DNA of 64,000 bases from CAZENU01 sp965117035 (GCA_965117035.1 OZ220748.1:248001-312000); one strand, 5' to 3'; positions 32,685 to 41,342 are shown, counted from the first letter of the stretch. The notes: generated from the letters alone by a model not told the origin. Made by a program: numbers and translations.

Positions 32685-34061
32685 ATGTTCAAGTTGCTCC
32701 GCATTTACATAGCAGCCGTCGCGGTGGCGTTCGTTGCCACGGTCCTCCTCCTGCCGGGCGCCGCCCGCCAGGAGGTGAGCGGGCAGGGAGCCGCGGGTGC
32801 GTCGACGTCTACGTTGCCCCTGGACGTCGAGGCGATCAAGGCGGACCCGGATTCGGCGGGCAGGGCGCTCGCCGGGGCGGCCGCCGCCGACGCGGCTGCC
32901 GTCGGGGCGCTCCTGGTGTCCGCGGCGAAGTCCGACCCCGAGGCGGCCGCCCAGGTGCTGAACGTGGCCGTACGGCAAGACCCCGGCGCCGTCGGCCAGG
33001 CCCTGGCGGCCGGCCCTGCGAACGATCCCGAGACGCTGGCGGCACTCGGCGAGTTCCTGCCGGTCACGTCGTGGCTGCCGGAAGAGCCGCCGCGGGAGGG
33101 CCCCAGCCGCGACAGCATGGGAGTCTGGGAGCAAGCCGGGTCCCAGGGGGCCATCGACCTCGTCCTCGTCAAGCTCGATAAGCCCGGGCGCAGGTCCAAC
33201 GTGGCCGTGACCGCGCTGCCAATGGGTATCCTCTCCCAATTCCAGGAGCGCACCGCCGGCGCGACGGAACGAAAACTGGAGGACATCACGCCGACTACGG
33301 CCGGTACGCTTCGGTCCAAGCTCCCCGCGCCGCCGGTCGGCGAGCTGGTCGCCGCGCTCATCAGGCTCGCGCCCAGCGGCTTCCCGATTCTCGACCTTAT
33401 CGCGGGCCACGTTACGTTCGCCGTGGAGAAGAGCTGGCTCGACGAGAACGGCATTCACCCGTGGTCCGTCAAGTTCAGCGTGTACGACATCGAGCAGCGC
33501 TACTGGCAACTGTCGTCGGCAAAGCGCGTCCGCGAGGACGCCGAGCGCGTCTACTACAGCACCGTCGTCCCGGCGTTTTCGACGTGGGCAGTCCTGGGCA
33601 GCGAGGAGCCGCCGGCCCCATCGTTCCGGGTCGACGATCTCGCCATCGCGCCCGCGCAGGCTAATGAAGGCGAGCCGGCTTCCGTCGAGGCCCGGATAAC
33701 AAACCTGACCCAGGAGCAGATAGCGCCGATACTGACGGTCTACCTGGACTCGATTGCCGACTCGGCGCAAAGAGTGGTGCTCGGCCCGAACGAGGCGCGG
33801 ACGGTCACGTTCGAGCTCCAACCCAGGGAGGGCGTCCACGAGGTCCGGCTGGACCGGCTCACGGGCGAGCTGACCGTCGGCCCGGCCGGCGCCGCGCCCG
33901 CCGGCGCCGCGCCCGACGAGGCAACGCCGACTGGCGATACGGACGGTGAATCGACGGATGGGGCAGGCACCCTCGTCGCGATCGCCATTGCGGCCGCTGC
34001 CGCGGTAGTGATTGCCGTTGCCGCCGCGGTCGTCTACCTGCGCAGACGGTCAAGCCGGTAA
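32685..34061 (+). CDS. Surface protein with PGF-pre-PGF-like and CARDB-like domains, C-terminal anchor
   Basis: 458 residues, exported. Seen: N-terminal signal sequence (IYIAAVAVAFVATVLLLPG), an Ala/Asp-rich helical repeat region (~45-125: ADPDSAGRALAGA, SDPEAAAQVLNVA, QDPGAVGQALAAG), then a region like the PGF-pre-PGF domain (GHVTFAVEKSWLDENGIH, KFSVYDIEQRYWQL, VVPAFSTWAVLG; ~245-305). A CARDB-like domain follows (FRVDDLAIAPAQANEGEPAS, ~310-385), then a Gly/Ala/Pro linker and a C-terminal membrane helix ended by RRRSSR. The helix-plus-Arg tail resembles sorting or stop-transfer anchors. PGF-pre-PGF modules are best known from archaeal surface proteins. Function unknown. Confidence 0.72.
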   Translation: MFKLLRIYIAAVAVAFVATVLLLPGAARQEVSGQGAAGASTSTLPLDVEAIKADPDSAGRALAGAAAADAAAVGALLVSAAKSDPEAAAQVLNVAVRQDPGAVGQALAAGPANDPETLAALGEFLPVTSWLPEEPPREGPSRDSMGVWEQAGSQGAIDLVLVKLDKPGRRSNVAVTALPMGILSQFQERTAGATERKLEDITPTTAGTLRSKLPAPPVGELVAALIRLAPSGFPILDLIAGHVTFAVEKSWLDENGIHPWSVKFSVYDIEQRYWQLSSAKRVREDAERVYYSTVVPAFSTWAVLGSEEPPAPSFRVDDLAIAPAQANEGEPASVEARITNLTQEQIAPILTVYLDSIADSAQRVVLGPNEARTVTFELQPREGVHEVRLDRLTGELTVGPAGAAPAGAAPDEATPTGDTDGESTDGAGTLVAIAIAAAAAVVIAVAAAVVYLRRRSSR

Positions 34062-34140
34062 CGACGCCTCTCCCCAACGACGCCCCCAACCGCGGAAGCG
34101 ACTGCGCCATCGCCCTACCCCCAATGCGAGAGGTGGACCC

Positions 34141-36111
34141 ATGCCATTGAAGATCGCGACCGAACAGGACATCGAGAACCTGCGCACTCCGGGCGATCCG
34201 CGGGTGTCGCCGGACGGCGAGACCGTCGCGTTCACTTTGCCGACGCGCGACGGGGACAAGACCGTCACGAACGTCTGGACCGTGTCGACGGGCGGCGGCG
34301 AGCCGCGGCGCGCCACCGCGGGCCCGGGCTCGGACACCGCGCCGAGGTGGTCGCCGGACGGCGGGACGATCGCGTTCCTGTCCGACCGCGGGAAGGACAA
34401 GGCCGACGTCTACGTGGACGACTGGGAGATCAAGACGCTCACGCCCTCCAGGGAGAAGCAGATATACCTGCTGCCCGTTGATGGGGGCGAGGCCGTGCGG
34501 CTCACGAGGATCGAAGGCGGCGTGCTGACGCCACGCAACCTGGGCCCCTTCGTCTGGTCGGCCGACGGGCGCCGGATCGCATTCCTCAACACCGACCAGA
34601 TGACCGACGATGAGAAGCGTCGCATCGCCGAGAAGGACGATGGGTTCGAGTTCGAGCAGCGTCCCAAGTACACCCGGATCTACGTAGTCGACGTGGAGAC
34701 GGGCGAGGTCGAGTGCGTCTCGCCGGACGGGCTGCAGGTATGGGAGTTCGCCTGGTCGGCCGACAACAGTGAATTCGCGGTCGTTTCGTCAGACCTCCCC
34801 TATGAAGGCTCCTGGTTCACGAGCTGCAGGCTGGTCGCGTTGTCGTCCAACGGCGAGAACGTGCGGACGCTGCACGAGTCGCGGAGGCAGGTCGCGATGC
34901 CGGTCTGGTCGCCGGACGGATCGCGGGTGGCCTTCCTGTCGTCCAACTACAGCGACCGCGGGGCGGTCGACGGCGGCGTGTTCGTCGTCTCATCCGAGGG
35001 CGGGTCCGCCCGCGAGCTCAGTGCGGGTCACCCGGCCAGCGCGCGTTACCTCGTGTGGTCGGATGACGGCGCCCGGCTGCTGACGACGGCGACGGAGCAG
35101 GGGGGCATGGGGCTGGCGGAGATCGACGCGGCGACCGGCGAGAGGACGTCGCTCTGGCATGATTTCGCCAGCATATCCGACGCCTGCGGCCTCGACTCTT
35201 CGGGTAGCGTCTTCGCGATAACGCGCGAGGACAACGCCACTCCCAAGGACATCTGGCTGGTCAGGAGAGACGGCGACGCCCTCGAATGGAGCCAGGTCAC
35301 CGAGTGCAACCCCCAGGCTGCCGAGTTCGCCGTCGGTGTCACCGAGTCGGTGCGCTGGAAGAGCACCGACGGAATGGAGATGCAGGGACTGCTGACCAGG
35401 CCGCTGGAGGCCTCGACCGACGGCCCGTACCCGCTCATGGTGACGCCCCACGGCGGGCCCACCGGCGGCGTGACCCCGCACTACGGCGTCGGACGCTGGT
35501 ACCGCCTGCTCGCAGAGGGGATCGCGATATTCTCGCCGAACTTCCGGGGCAGCGTCGGCTTCGGGCTCGAGTTCGCCGAGGCCAACATAGGCGACATGGG
35601 CGGCATGGACTGGCACGACGTCAACTCGGGCATCGACTACCTGGTGGAGCAGGGGATCGCGGACCCGGACCGGATCGGCATCGGCGGCGGCAGCTACGGC
35701 GGCTACATGAGCGCCTGGGCCATCACCCAGAGCACCCGCTTCAAGGCGGCCGTGCCCAGGGCCGGGATCTTCGACTGGCGCGCCTTTCACGGCAAGTCGT
35801 ACCTGAACGGATGGGAGGTCGTCCACTATGGCGGGACCGAGCCGTGGGACGTGCTCGACCTGTGGGAGAAATTCTCACCCATCAACTACGTGCGAAACGT
35901 GGTGACGCCCACGCTTATCGTGCACGGCGATCTCGACCTCTCGTGCCCCGTCGAGGGCGCCTACGCGTTCTACAGGGCGCTCGTCGAGCTGGGCGTGGAG
36001 ACGGAGCTCGTCGTATACCCCCGCGAGGGGCACGGCGTGAACGAGAAAAAGCACAGCAAGGACCAGACCAGGCGCAGCGAGCAGTGGATCATCGACCGGC
36101 TGCTCGCGTGA
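34141..36111 (+). CDS. S9-family serine peptidase (acyl-peptide hydrolase/DPP-like)
   Basis: Cytoplasmic two-domain peptidase, 656 residues. The N-terminal ~390 residues form a WD40-like beta-propeller (repeated WSPDGGTIAFLSD, WSADGRRIAFLN, WSPDGSRVAFLS). The C-terminal alpha/beta-hydrolase has oxyanion-region TPHGGPTGG, nucleophile GIGGGSYGGYM (Ser ~518), acid in HGDLDLSCP and His in REGHGVNE. It should cleave short or N-acylated peptides. The start ATG 34141 has GAGAGG upstream; the protein has no signal peptide. It follows the surface protein by 79 nt and is convergent with the four-gene array. Confidence 0.92.
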   Translation: MPLKIATEQDIENLRTPGDPRVSPDGETVAFTLPTRDGDKTVTNVWTVSTGGGEPRRATAGPGSDTAPRWSPDGGTIAFLSDRGKDKADVYVDDWEIKTLTPSREKQIYLLPVDGGEAVRLTRIEGGVLTPRNLGPFVWSADGRRIAFLNTDQMTDDEKRRIAEKDDGFEFEQRPKYTRIYVVDVETGEVECVSPDGLQVWEFAWSADNSEFAVVSSDLPYEGSWFTSCRLVALSSNGENVRTLHESRRQVAMPVWSPDGSRVAFLSSNYSDRGAVDGGVFVVSSEGGSARELSAGHPASARYLVWSDDGARLLTTATEQGGMGLAEIDAATGERTSLWHDFASISDACGLDSSGSVFAITREDNATPKDIWLVRRDGDALEWSQVTECNPQAAEFAVGVTESVRWKSTDGMEMQGLLTRPLEASTDGPYPLMVTPHGGPTGGVTPHYGVGRWYRLLAEGIAIFSPNFRGSVGFGLEFAEANIGDMGGMDWHDVNSGIDYLVEQGIADPDRIGIGGGSYGGYMSAWAITQSTRFKAAVPRAGIFDWRAFHGKSYLNGWEVVHYGGTEPWDVLDLWEKFSPINYVRNVVTPTLIVHGDLDLSCPVEGAYAFYRALVELGVETELVVYPREGHGVNEKKHSKDQTRRSEQWIIDRLLA

Positions 36112-36121
36112 GAGTCGCGGC

Positions 36122-36715
36122 TCAGTCTCCCGGAAGCACGAACTCCAGCTCGTCCATCGACAGCCGGCCGCGCGGCAGGTCCTTGAAGCCGACGAACGCG
36201 AAGCCGTAGCTGGCGCAGTCGCCCAGCAGGTCTTCGAGGGTCGGAGGGTTCGCGGGGTTGCTCGCCCAGCTCCGGTGCCAGAGGGACTCGTCGACCTCCA
36301 GCTTGAATTCGTTACGCGACCACGCCCCGTCGCCGATGGCCAGCGGCTTGCTCGTCAGGTGCCATCGGCCGCCGCTGCGTCCCTCCCTGCCGCCGCTGAC
36401 CACCCAGAAGTAGCAGTTGGCGCCGTCGAGGTCCAGGTCGTCGCCCCTCAGGTAGACCGAGACCCTGGCGTCGCGCAGGTCGATGCGGTCGAGGCCGATG
36501 TATTGCCGGTACGTGATCAGCGGCAGCATCGACACCGGCTTCTCCGGCGTGTCCGCGCTCCAGACGTGGTGGTCGGTCCAGATGTAGCCCGAGTCGTTGA
36601 CGCCGCCGCGCGGCTCCCACTCGGTCAGGTAGTAGATGTTGCGCCCGGCCCGGATGCAGCCGTGGTAGTCGTAGGAGTACCAGCCCTCCTGACCGACGTC
36701 GAACGTGTACTTCAT
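36122..36715 (-). CDS. Unrecognised ~190-residue family, array member 4
   Basis: 197 residues, the last and most divergent of four tandem paralogs. Shared landmarks: GYIWTDHHVWSADTPEKP, VSVYLRGDDLDL, YFWVVSGG, AIGDGAWS, SLWHRSWA and C-terminal RLSMDELEFVL. It contains a short insertion (GGREGRSGG) absent from the others. The pattern of beta strands with conserved Trp, Asp and Gly suggests a jelly-roll sandwich such as a carbohydrate-binding or lectin-like fold; this is inference. No signal peptide or membrane segment. It is convergent with the S9 peptidase gene. Confidence 0.7.
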   Translation of the reverse strand: MKYTFDVGQEGWYSYDYHGCIRAGRNIYYLTEWEPRGGVNDSGYIWTDHHVWSADTPEKPVSMLPLITYRQYIGLDRIDLRDARVSVYLRGDDLDLDGANCYFWVVSGGREGRSGGRWHLTSKPLAIGDGAWSRNEFKLEVDESLWHRSWASNPANPPTLEDLLGDCASYGFAFVGFKDLPRGRLSMDELEFVLPGD

Positions 36716-36737
36716 GTTCGAGTAGCCTCCCGGGGAC

Positions 36738-37313
36738 TCAGGGCAGCCTGATTTCCAGCTCGTCCATCGCGATCTTCCCGGCCGGCAGCGACGAGAAGCC
36801 GGAGAGCTGCACCGCGATGCTGGAGCACTCGGTCAGCGCGGCCTCTATCCCCCGTACCCTGGAGGGGTCGGGCGTCCAGGTCTGGTGCCACAGCGACTCG
36901 TCGGGCTCGAGCGTGAACCTGTTCGGCTCGGCCGGCCATTCGCCGTCGCCGATCTCGAGCGGGTGCGCGCTCAGGTGCCAGGTCGCTCCGCCGCCGGCTA
37001 CCCAGAAGTACGCCTGCGATCCGTGCGGGATCAGGTCGTCTCCGCGCAGGTACAGCGACACCTCGGCGCCCAGGATGTTGCAGTCCTCCTCGCCTACCCA
37101 CCGCCGCCGCAGCGTGAACGCGAATACGGAGATCGGGTCCTCCGGCGTGTCCGCGCTCCAGGCGGCCTGGTTCGTCCAGATGTAGCCCGAGTCGTTGACG
37201 CCGCCCGTCGGCGACCACGCGGCCAGGACAAAGATGTTCCTGCCCGCCCTCACGCACCCCTCGTAGTCGTAGGAGCAGAAGCCCTCGGGCCCTATGTCGA
37301 AGTCGTGCTTCAT
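36738..37313 (-). CDS. Unrecognised ~190-residue family, array member 3
   Basis: 191 residues. Landmarks GPEGFCSYDYEG, GYIWTNQAAWSADTPEDP, VSLYLRGDDLIPHGS, LEIGDGEWP, SLWHQTWTPDP and IAMDELEIRLP align throughout with the neighbours. It is separated by 22 nt from member 4 and by 27 nt from member 2, with its own AGGAG site. A single Cys in FCSYDY is shared with members 1 and 2 but is Tyr in member 4. Possible carbohydrate- or ligand-binding sandwich; function not known. Confidence 0.7.
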   Translation of the reverse strand: MKHDFDIGPEGFCSYDYEGCVRAGRNIFVLAAWSPTGGVNDSGYIWTNQAAWSADTPEDPISVFAFTLRRRWVGEEDCNILGAEVSLYLRGDDLIPHGSQAYFWVAGGGATWHLSAHPLEIGDGEWPAEPNRFTLEPDESLWHQTWTPDPSRVRGIEAALTECSSIAVQLSGFSSLPAGKIAMDELEIRLP

Positions 37314-37340
37314 GAAATCAGAACTCCTCGGCCGGCCCGT

Positions 37341-37916
37341 TCAGCCCGCCAGCGTTATCTCGAGCTCGTCCATCGATATCCTGCCCATGGGCAGGGCCGT
37401 GAACCCCGAGAGCTGTATCGCGTAGCTGGTGCAGTTCGCCAGTACGTCGCTGAGCGGCGTAATGTCGGACGGGTCCCGCGACCACGTGCGGTGCCAGAGC
37501 GACTCGTCGTCGGTCAGGGTGAAGCGGTCCGCCTGATCGGGCCACCGGCCGTCGCCGATCTCGATGGGATGGCTGGCGAGGTGCCAGCTCGTGCCGCCGG
37601 TGACCCAGAACAGGGCCCTCGCGCCGTAGAGCTCCAGCCCGTCGCCTCGCAGATACACCGAGACCTCCGCGCCGCGAAGGTCGACGGGCCCGTTGCCCAT
37701 CCAGTGCCTGCGCAGTTGGAACGGGAACACCGAGATCGGGTCCTCCGGCGTGTCGGCGCTCCAGCCGTGCTCGTCCGACCAGATATAGCCGGAGTTGTTC
37801 ACCCCGCCGGTCCTCTCCCAGATCACCTGGACGAACAGGTTGCGCCGGGCGCGCCTGCCCGCGTGGTACTCGTAGGAGCAGAAGCCCTCCGGCCCTCTCT
37901 CGAAGTCGTGATTCAT
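37341..37916 (-). CDS. Unrecognised ~190-residue family, array member 2
   Basis: 191 residues, very close to member 1 in protein and DNA. For example the last 60 codons, including LANCTSYAIQLSGFTALP and GRISMDELEITLA, are almost unchanged. ATG 37916 with GGAGGGG upstream was chosen because it aligns exactly with the start of member 1; the open frame continues further upstream without support. Landmarks are GYIWSDEHGWSADTPEDP, VSVYLRGDGLELYG, EIGDGRWP and SLWHRTWSRDPSD. The near identity with member 1 indicates recent duplication or gene conversion. Confidence 0.72.
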   Translation of the reverse strand: MNHDFERGPEGFCSYEYHAGRRARRNLFVQVIWERTGGVNNSGYIWSDEHGWSADTPEDPISVFPFQLRRHWMGNGPVDLRGAEVSVYLRGDGLELYGARALFWVTGGTSWHLASHPIEIGDGRWPDQADRFTLTDDESLWHRTWSRDPSDITPLSDVLANCTSYAIQLSGFTALPMGRISMDELEITLAG

Positions 37917-37945
37917 GGAAATCGTTACCCCTCCGCCGGCCCCGG

Positions 37946-38524
37946 TCAGCTCGCCAGCGTTATCTCGAGCTCGTCCATCGATATCCTGCCCAAGGGCAGG
38001 GCGGTGAAGCCTGAGAGCTGGATCGCGTAGCTGGTGCAGTTCGCCAGCACGTCGCTGAGCGGCGCTATGTCGGAGGGATCGCCCGACCACGTGCGGTGCC
38101 AGAGCGCCACGTCGTCGGTCAGCGTGAACCGGTCCGGCTCGTCGGGCCACCGGCCGTCGCCGATCTCGATGGGATGGCTGGCGAGGTGCCAGCTCGTCCC
38201 CCCGCTGACGACCCAGAACAGCGCCTTCGAGCCGTAGAGCTCCAGCCCGTCGCCCCGCAGGTAGACCGACACATCGGCGTTGCGAAGATCGACCGGCCCC
38301 TCGCCCACCCAGTGCCTGCGCAGGTCGAACGGGAACACCGAGATGGGGTCCTCCGGCGTGTCGGCGCTCCAGCCGTGCTCGTCCGTCCAGATATAGCCGG
38401 AGTCGTCCACCCCGCCGCTCTTCTCCCAGATGACGAGGATGAACATGTTGCGCCCGGCGCGCTTGCCCGCGTGGTACTCGTAGGAGCAGAAGCCCTCGGG
38501 CCCGCGGTCGAAAGTGTGTTTCAT
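37946..38524 (-). CDS. Unrecognised ~190-residue family, array member 1
   Basis: 192 residues, first gene of the tandem array. Landmarks GPEGFCSYEYHAGKRAGRN, GYIWTDEHGWSADTPEDP, VSVYLRGDGLELYGSK, EIGDGRWPDEPDRFTLTDD and ISMDELEITLA. No signal peptide, so the product is probably cytoplasmic unless exported by another route. Its promoter should lie in the 89 bp between 38525 and the hairpin at 38614-38649. No family is recognised; regular alternation of short strands and conserved aromatics suggests an all-beta fold. Confidence 0.72.
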   Translation of the reverse strand: MKHTFDRGPEGFCSYEYHAGKRAGRNMFILVIWEKSGGVDDSGYIWTDEHGWSADTPEDPISVFPFDLRRHWVGEGPVDLRNADVSVYLRGDGLELYGSKALFWVVSGGTSWHLASHPIEIGDGRWPDEPDRFTLTDDVALWHRTWSGDPSDIAPLSDVLANCTSYAIQLSGFTALPLGRISMDELEITLAS

Positions 38525-38613
38525 GTCGTCTCGAACTCCCTATGTCCCCTGGGCGGCTTCCGGCTAGATGCGCCGTGCCCACCGTCGCCGGAGGACCGAC
38601 GCCGTCACGACAG

Positions 38614-38649
38614 TCGAGGCTCCGCGGGGACAGCCCCGCGGAGCCTCGA
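38614..38649 (-). terminator. 16-bp perfect hairpin after solute-binding gene copy 2
   Basis: TCGAGGCTCCGCGGGG (38614-38629), loop ACAG, and its exact complement (38634-38649), 36 nt past the stop at 38686. This is the strongest stem in the window. It separates the solute-binding transcript from the four-gene array downstream. It lacks a T-tract on the minus strand. Confidence 0.72.
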
Positions 38650-38685
38650 GTCATGCCTGCCCGCAGCGGGTCGCGCTGTCGGGTG

Positions 38686-40458
38686 CTAGTGCTTCTCGAC
38701 CCACATCTGCCAGAGCGGCGTGTCGATGTTCGGGCCGCTCTCGAAGCCCTGGACCCACGGATGGATGGCCCAGTTCGGGCCGTACAGCCAGTTCCACGGG
38801 ATCATGTACACGCGCTGCGTGTAGTGCTCCTGGACCGCCCGCCAGGCGGCGCACGCCTCCGGATCGTCCAGCGCGAGACCTCGCGCGTAGTTCTCCAGGG
38901 CCTGCAGCTCAGTGTACTCGGTGGATCCGGCGAGATCCTCGCTCGGGAGCACGCCGATGTCGGTCGCCGTGAAGGTCTTTACGATCTGCGTCTCGTGCGG
39001 CACCCACATCGCCTCGCTGAAGCGCTTCAGCTGCGACCCTTCCCGACGCGGCATGCCGCGCTCGCGCTTGAATATGTCCAGCTCGATGTTCAGGTTGTCC
39101 TTCCAGTACTCCTTGATCCCACTCGCCACGTTGATGTCTTCGGCGGAGCCCAGGTCCGTCATGATCACCGGGACGTTGCTGCCGCTGCCGTAGCTCGACT
39201 CGGCGACGTACTGCCGGGCCAGGTCCGGATCGTAGTACTGTCCGCGGTCTTCGGGGTTGTGGCAGGCGGTGCCCGGCGCGAAGAAGCCCGTTGCCGCGTG
39301 CCAGGGTCCGCCGAGAACGGCCTGGATCGTCGACTCCATGTCCGCGCCGTGGGCCAGGCCCTTGCGCAGGTTCAGGTCGTTGAACGGCTCCAGGTGGATC
39401 ATCGTGCCCCACCACTTCAGGCCCGGGTAGAGCGCCGTGTGGAGCAGCTTGTTGAACGGGTGGTTCGGGTCCTCGACGGCCTGCGTGTAGGTCGCCGCGT
39501 CCAGCCCAATTATGTCCAGCTCCTGGTTCTCGAACATGATGACCTGGACCTGCCTGTCGGGCACCGCGGGCATGATCAGCTTGTCGACCACGCTGTCCTC
39601 GCCCCACCAGTGCTTGTCCTTCAGCTCGACCCTGGTCGAGACCGTCAGCCCGGAGTCGGGATCGTAGGTCGCGTCGTACGGGCCGGCCCCGATCGGGTCG
39701 TACCACCACGAGTCGGGCTCAGCCAGCACCTGGTCGATCTTCGAAAGACCGGTCATCCACACGGCCATGTAGAGCGGCCACGGCGGCCACGAGTACTCCA
39801 TCGTGATCTCGAGCGTATGGTCGTCCAGCGCCTGCAGGCCGAGGACGTCCGTTACGTCTCCCGCCTTGAGGGCTTCCCACTCCTTGATCGTGCCCAGCGC
39901 GAGTGACGCGGCGCCCCAGCCGGCGATGTTCTCGGGCTTGGCGCCGTTCTCCCAGTAGGCTTTCACCTGGGCCGCCGTGAGCGGTGTGCCGTCCTGCCAG
40001 ACGGCGTCTTCACGCAGCTTGACGGTGTAGACCGTGAAGTCGTCGTTGGCCGTCCAGCCGGTCGCTATCCAGGGCACCAGCTCGGTGTGCGGCGGGTCCG
40101 GGCTGTACTGGAACAACGTGCCGAACACGCCCATCGAGTACTGTCGGTTGCCTCCGCCGTCGCGCCAGGGCGCGCCCTGGCTGCGCATGCGGCCCGCCAT
40201 GCTGATCTCCTGCGTGTCGTGCAGCTGCGCCCCCGGCGGGATCGCCGGCATGGCAATGTCCGGCAGCGAGGGGGTAGGCGTCGCGGGGACCTCGGTCGGT
40301 GCGGCCGGCGCCGGAGGCGTCGTCGGCGCTGCCACGGCCGTGGGCGGGACGGGGGTGGGCTCCTCCTCGGTACCGCAGGCCGCGAGCGCCATCGCGGCCA
40401 GGGCGAACAGCGCGACGAATATCGTAACGATACGCCAGTTCGACGTCAGGCAAGTCAT
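38686..40458 (-). CDS. Family 5 solute-binding lipoprotein, copy 2
   Basis: 590 residues, a clear paralog of the protein at 30664-32547. Seen: lipobox ALAAC (Cys28), Pro/Thr/Ala linker (EEEPTPVPPTAVAAP), then APWRDGGGNRQYSMGVFGT, IATGWTANDDFTVYTVKLR, DAVWQDGTPLTAAQVKAYW, and the C-terminal HYTQRVYMIPWNWLYG. Shared features include PDRQVQVIMFENQELD and a late IELDIFKRERG. GGAGGAAAA precedes the ATG. No transporter genes adjoin. Ligand unknown; family members bind oligopeptides, nickel complexes, sugars or opines. Confidence 0.9.
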   Translation of the reverse strand: MTCLTSNWRIVTIFVALFALAAMALAACGTEEEPTPVPPTAVAAPTTPPAPAAPTEVPATPTPSLPDIAMPAIPPGAQLHDTQEISMAGRMRSQGAPWRDGGGNRQYSMGVFGTLFQYSPDPPHTELVPWIATGWTANDDFTVYTVKLREDAVWQDGTPLTAAQVKAYWENGAKPENIAGWGAASLALGTIKEWEALKAGDVTDVLGLQALDDHTLEITMEYSWPPWPLYMAVWMTGLSKIDQVLAEPDSWWYDPIGAGPYDATYDPDSGLTVSTRVELKDKHWWGEDSVVDKLIMPAVPDRQVQVIMFENQELDIIGLDAATYTQAVEDPNHPFNKLLHTALYPGLKWWGTMIHLEPFNDLNLRKGLAHGADMESTIQAVLGGPWHAATGFFAPGTACHNPEDRGQYYDPDLARQYVAESSYGSGSNVPVIMTDLGSAEDINVASGIKEYWKDNLNIELDIFKRERGMPRREGSQLKRFSEAMWVPHETQIVKTFTATDIGVLPSEDLAGSTEYTELQALENYARGLALDDPEACAAWRAVQEHYTQRVYMIPWNWLYGPNWAIHPWVQGFESGPNIDTPLWQMWVEKH

Positions 40459-40554
40459 GTCTTTTCCTCCACGCAGACTGAGACTGAGCCAGATTCGATG
40501 CGCCGAATTATACGCTTCGAAAAATTGCTGTCAATACCACGCGGTCCGACACTC

Positions 40555-41286
40555 CTAACCTGCCATCGGATTGCGCTTCTTGGACACGTGCTCGCCGACG
40601 CCCTCGCCCGCGCCGATGATCTTGCCGTCTATCGCCTTGAGCAGGTCGTCCTTCGTCGCCTCGGGCCCAAGGGTGATCTCCGCGTTCAGCGCGAACACCC
40701 TGAAGGTGTACTGCTTTACCGGGTCTTCCAGCGGCCCTCCGCCTGTCCACTGTGAGCGGACCTCCGGCGGGCAGGGCCCGTTCCAGCCGATGTTGCCGTC
40801 GTCGTTGGTCCCCTGCCTGGCCGATGGGCCGATGGACGGGGCCTCGTGGACGCCCTTCTCGACGTTCTCGGGGAGCCCGACCGCGTCGCCGGGTATTCCC
40901 CACAGCACCCAGTGGGACCACGGGGCGCCCGGGTTCTGGTTGCTCTCCAGGACCAGGGCGATGCTGACGGTGCCCTCGGGCGCCGGGCTCCAGGTGATCG
41001 GCACGGAGATGTCGTCCTCGGAGCAGCTGTACTCTCTCGGGATGCGCCGCCTGTGGTCGAACTTGGTGCTGGTGACGGTCATGTTCAACTCGTAGTCCTG
41101 TGCGACCAGGTACTCTCCGAACTCACCCGTCCCGCCCTCCGCCGCCGAGCCGGCGGCGGAGGCCGGCGTGCCGCCGGCGTCCGTAGCCGCGGCCGGCGCC
41201 TCAGCCTCGTCGCCGCTGGAGCACGCGAGCGCCGCGATCGCGAGCGCCGCGACAAGGGCAGTCAGGACCGAAAACGCCTTGGTCAT
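40555..41286 (-). CDS. PEBP-family (YbhB/YbcL) lipoprotein, tandem copy B
   Basis: 243 residues. Start ATG 41286 with GGAGG; signal peptide ends in lipobox IAALAC. PEBP landmarks: VTSTKFDHRRRIPREYSC, ISVPITWSPAPEGTVSIAL, SHWVLWGIPGDAVG, SARQGTNDDGNIGWNGPCPP, and C-terminal GEHVSKKRNPM. It lies 56 nt downstream of copy A and is very similar to it at the DNA level throughout the PEBP domain. Upstream reading frame continues through copy A without a break, but signal peptide and ribosome site fix the start here. Confidence 0.88.
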   Translation of the reverse strand: MTKAFSVLTALVAALAIAALACSSGDEAEAPAAATDAGGTPASAAGSAAEGGTGEFGEYLVAQDYELNMTVTSTKFDHRRRIPREYSCSEDDISVPITWSPAPEGTVSIALVLESNQNPGAPWSHWVLWGIPGDAVGLPENVEKGVHEAPSIGPSARQGTNDDGNIGWNGPCPPEVRSQWTGGGPLEDPVKQYTFRVFALNAEITLGPEATKDDLLKAIDGKIIGAGEGVGEHVSKKRNPMAG

Positions 41287-41342
41287 CTTCAACCTCCACG
41301 TATAGCCACTCCCTGTGGCATGCCGGGCCGCGTCCACTATTT

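Noticed and set aside
32812..33060. Possible CRISPR or DNA tandem repeat in the surface-protein gene
   Set aside because: The repetition is at protein level with degenerate units and no regular spacers. No CRISPR array or cas gene was seen anywhere in the window.
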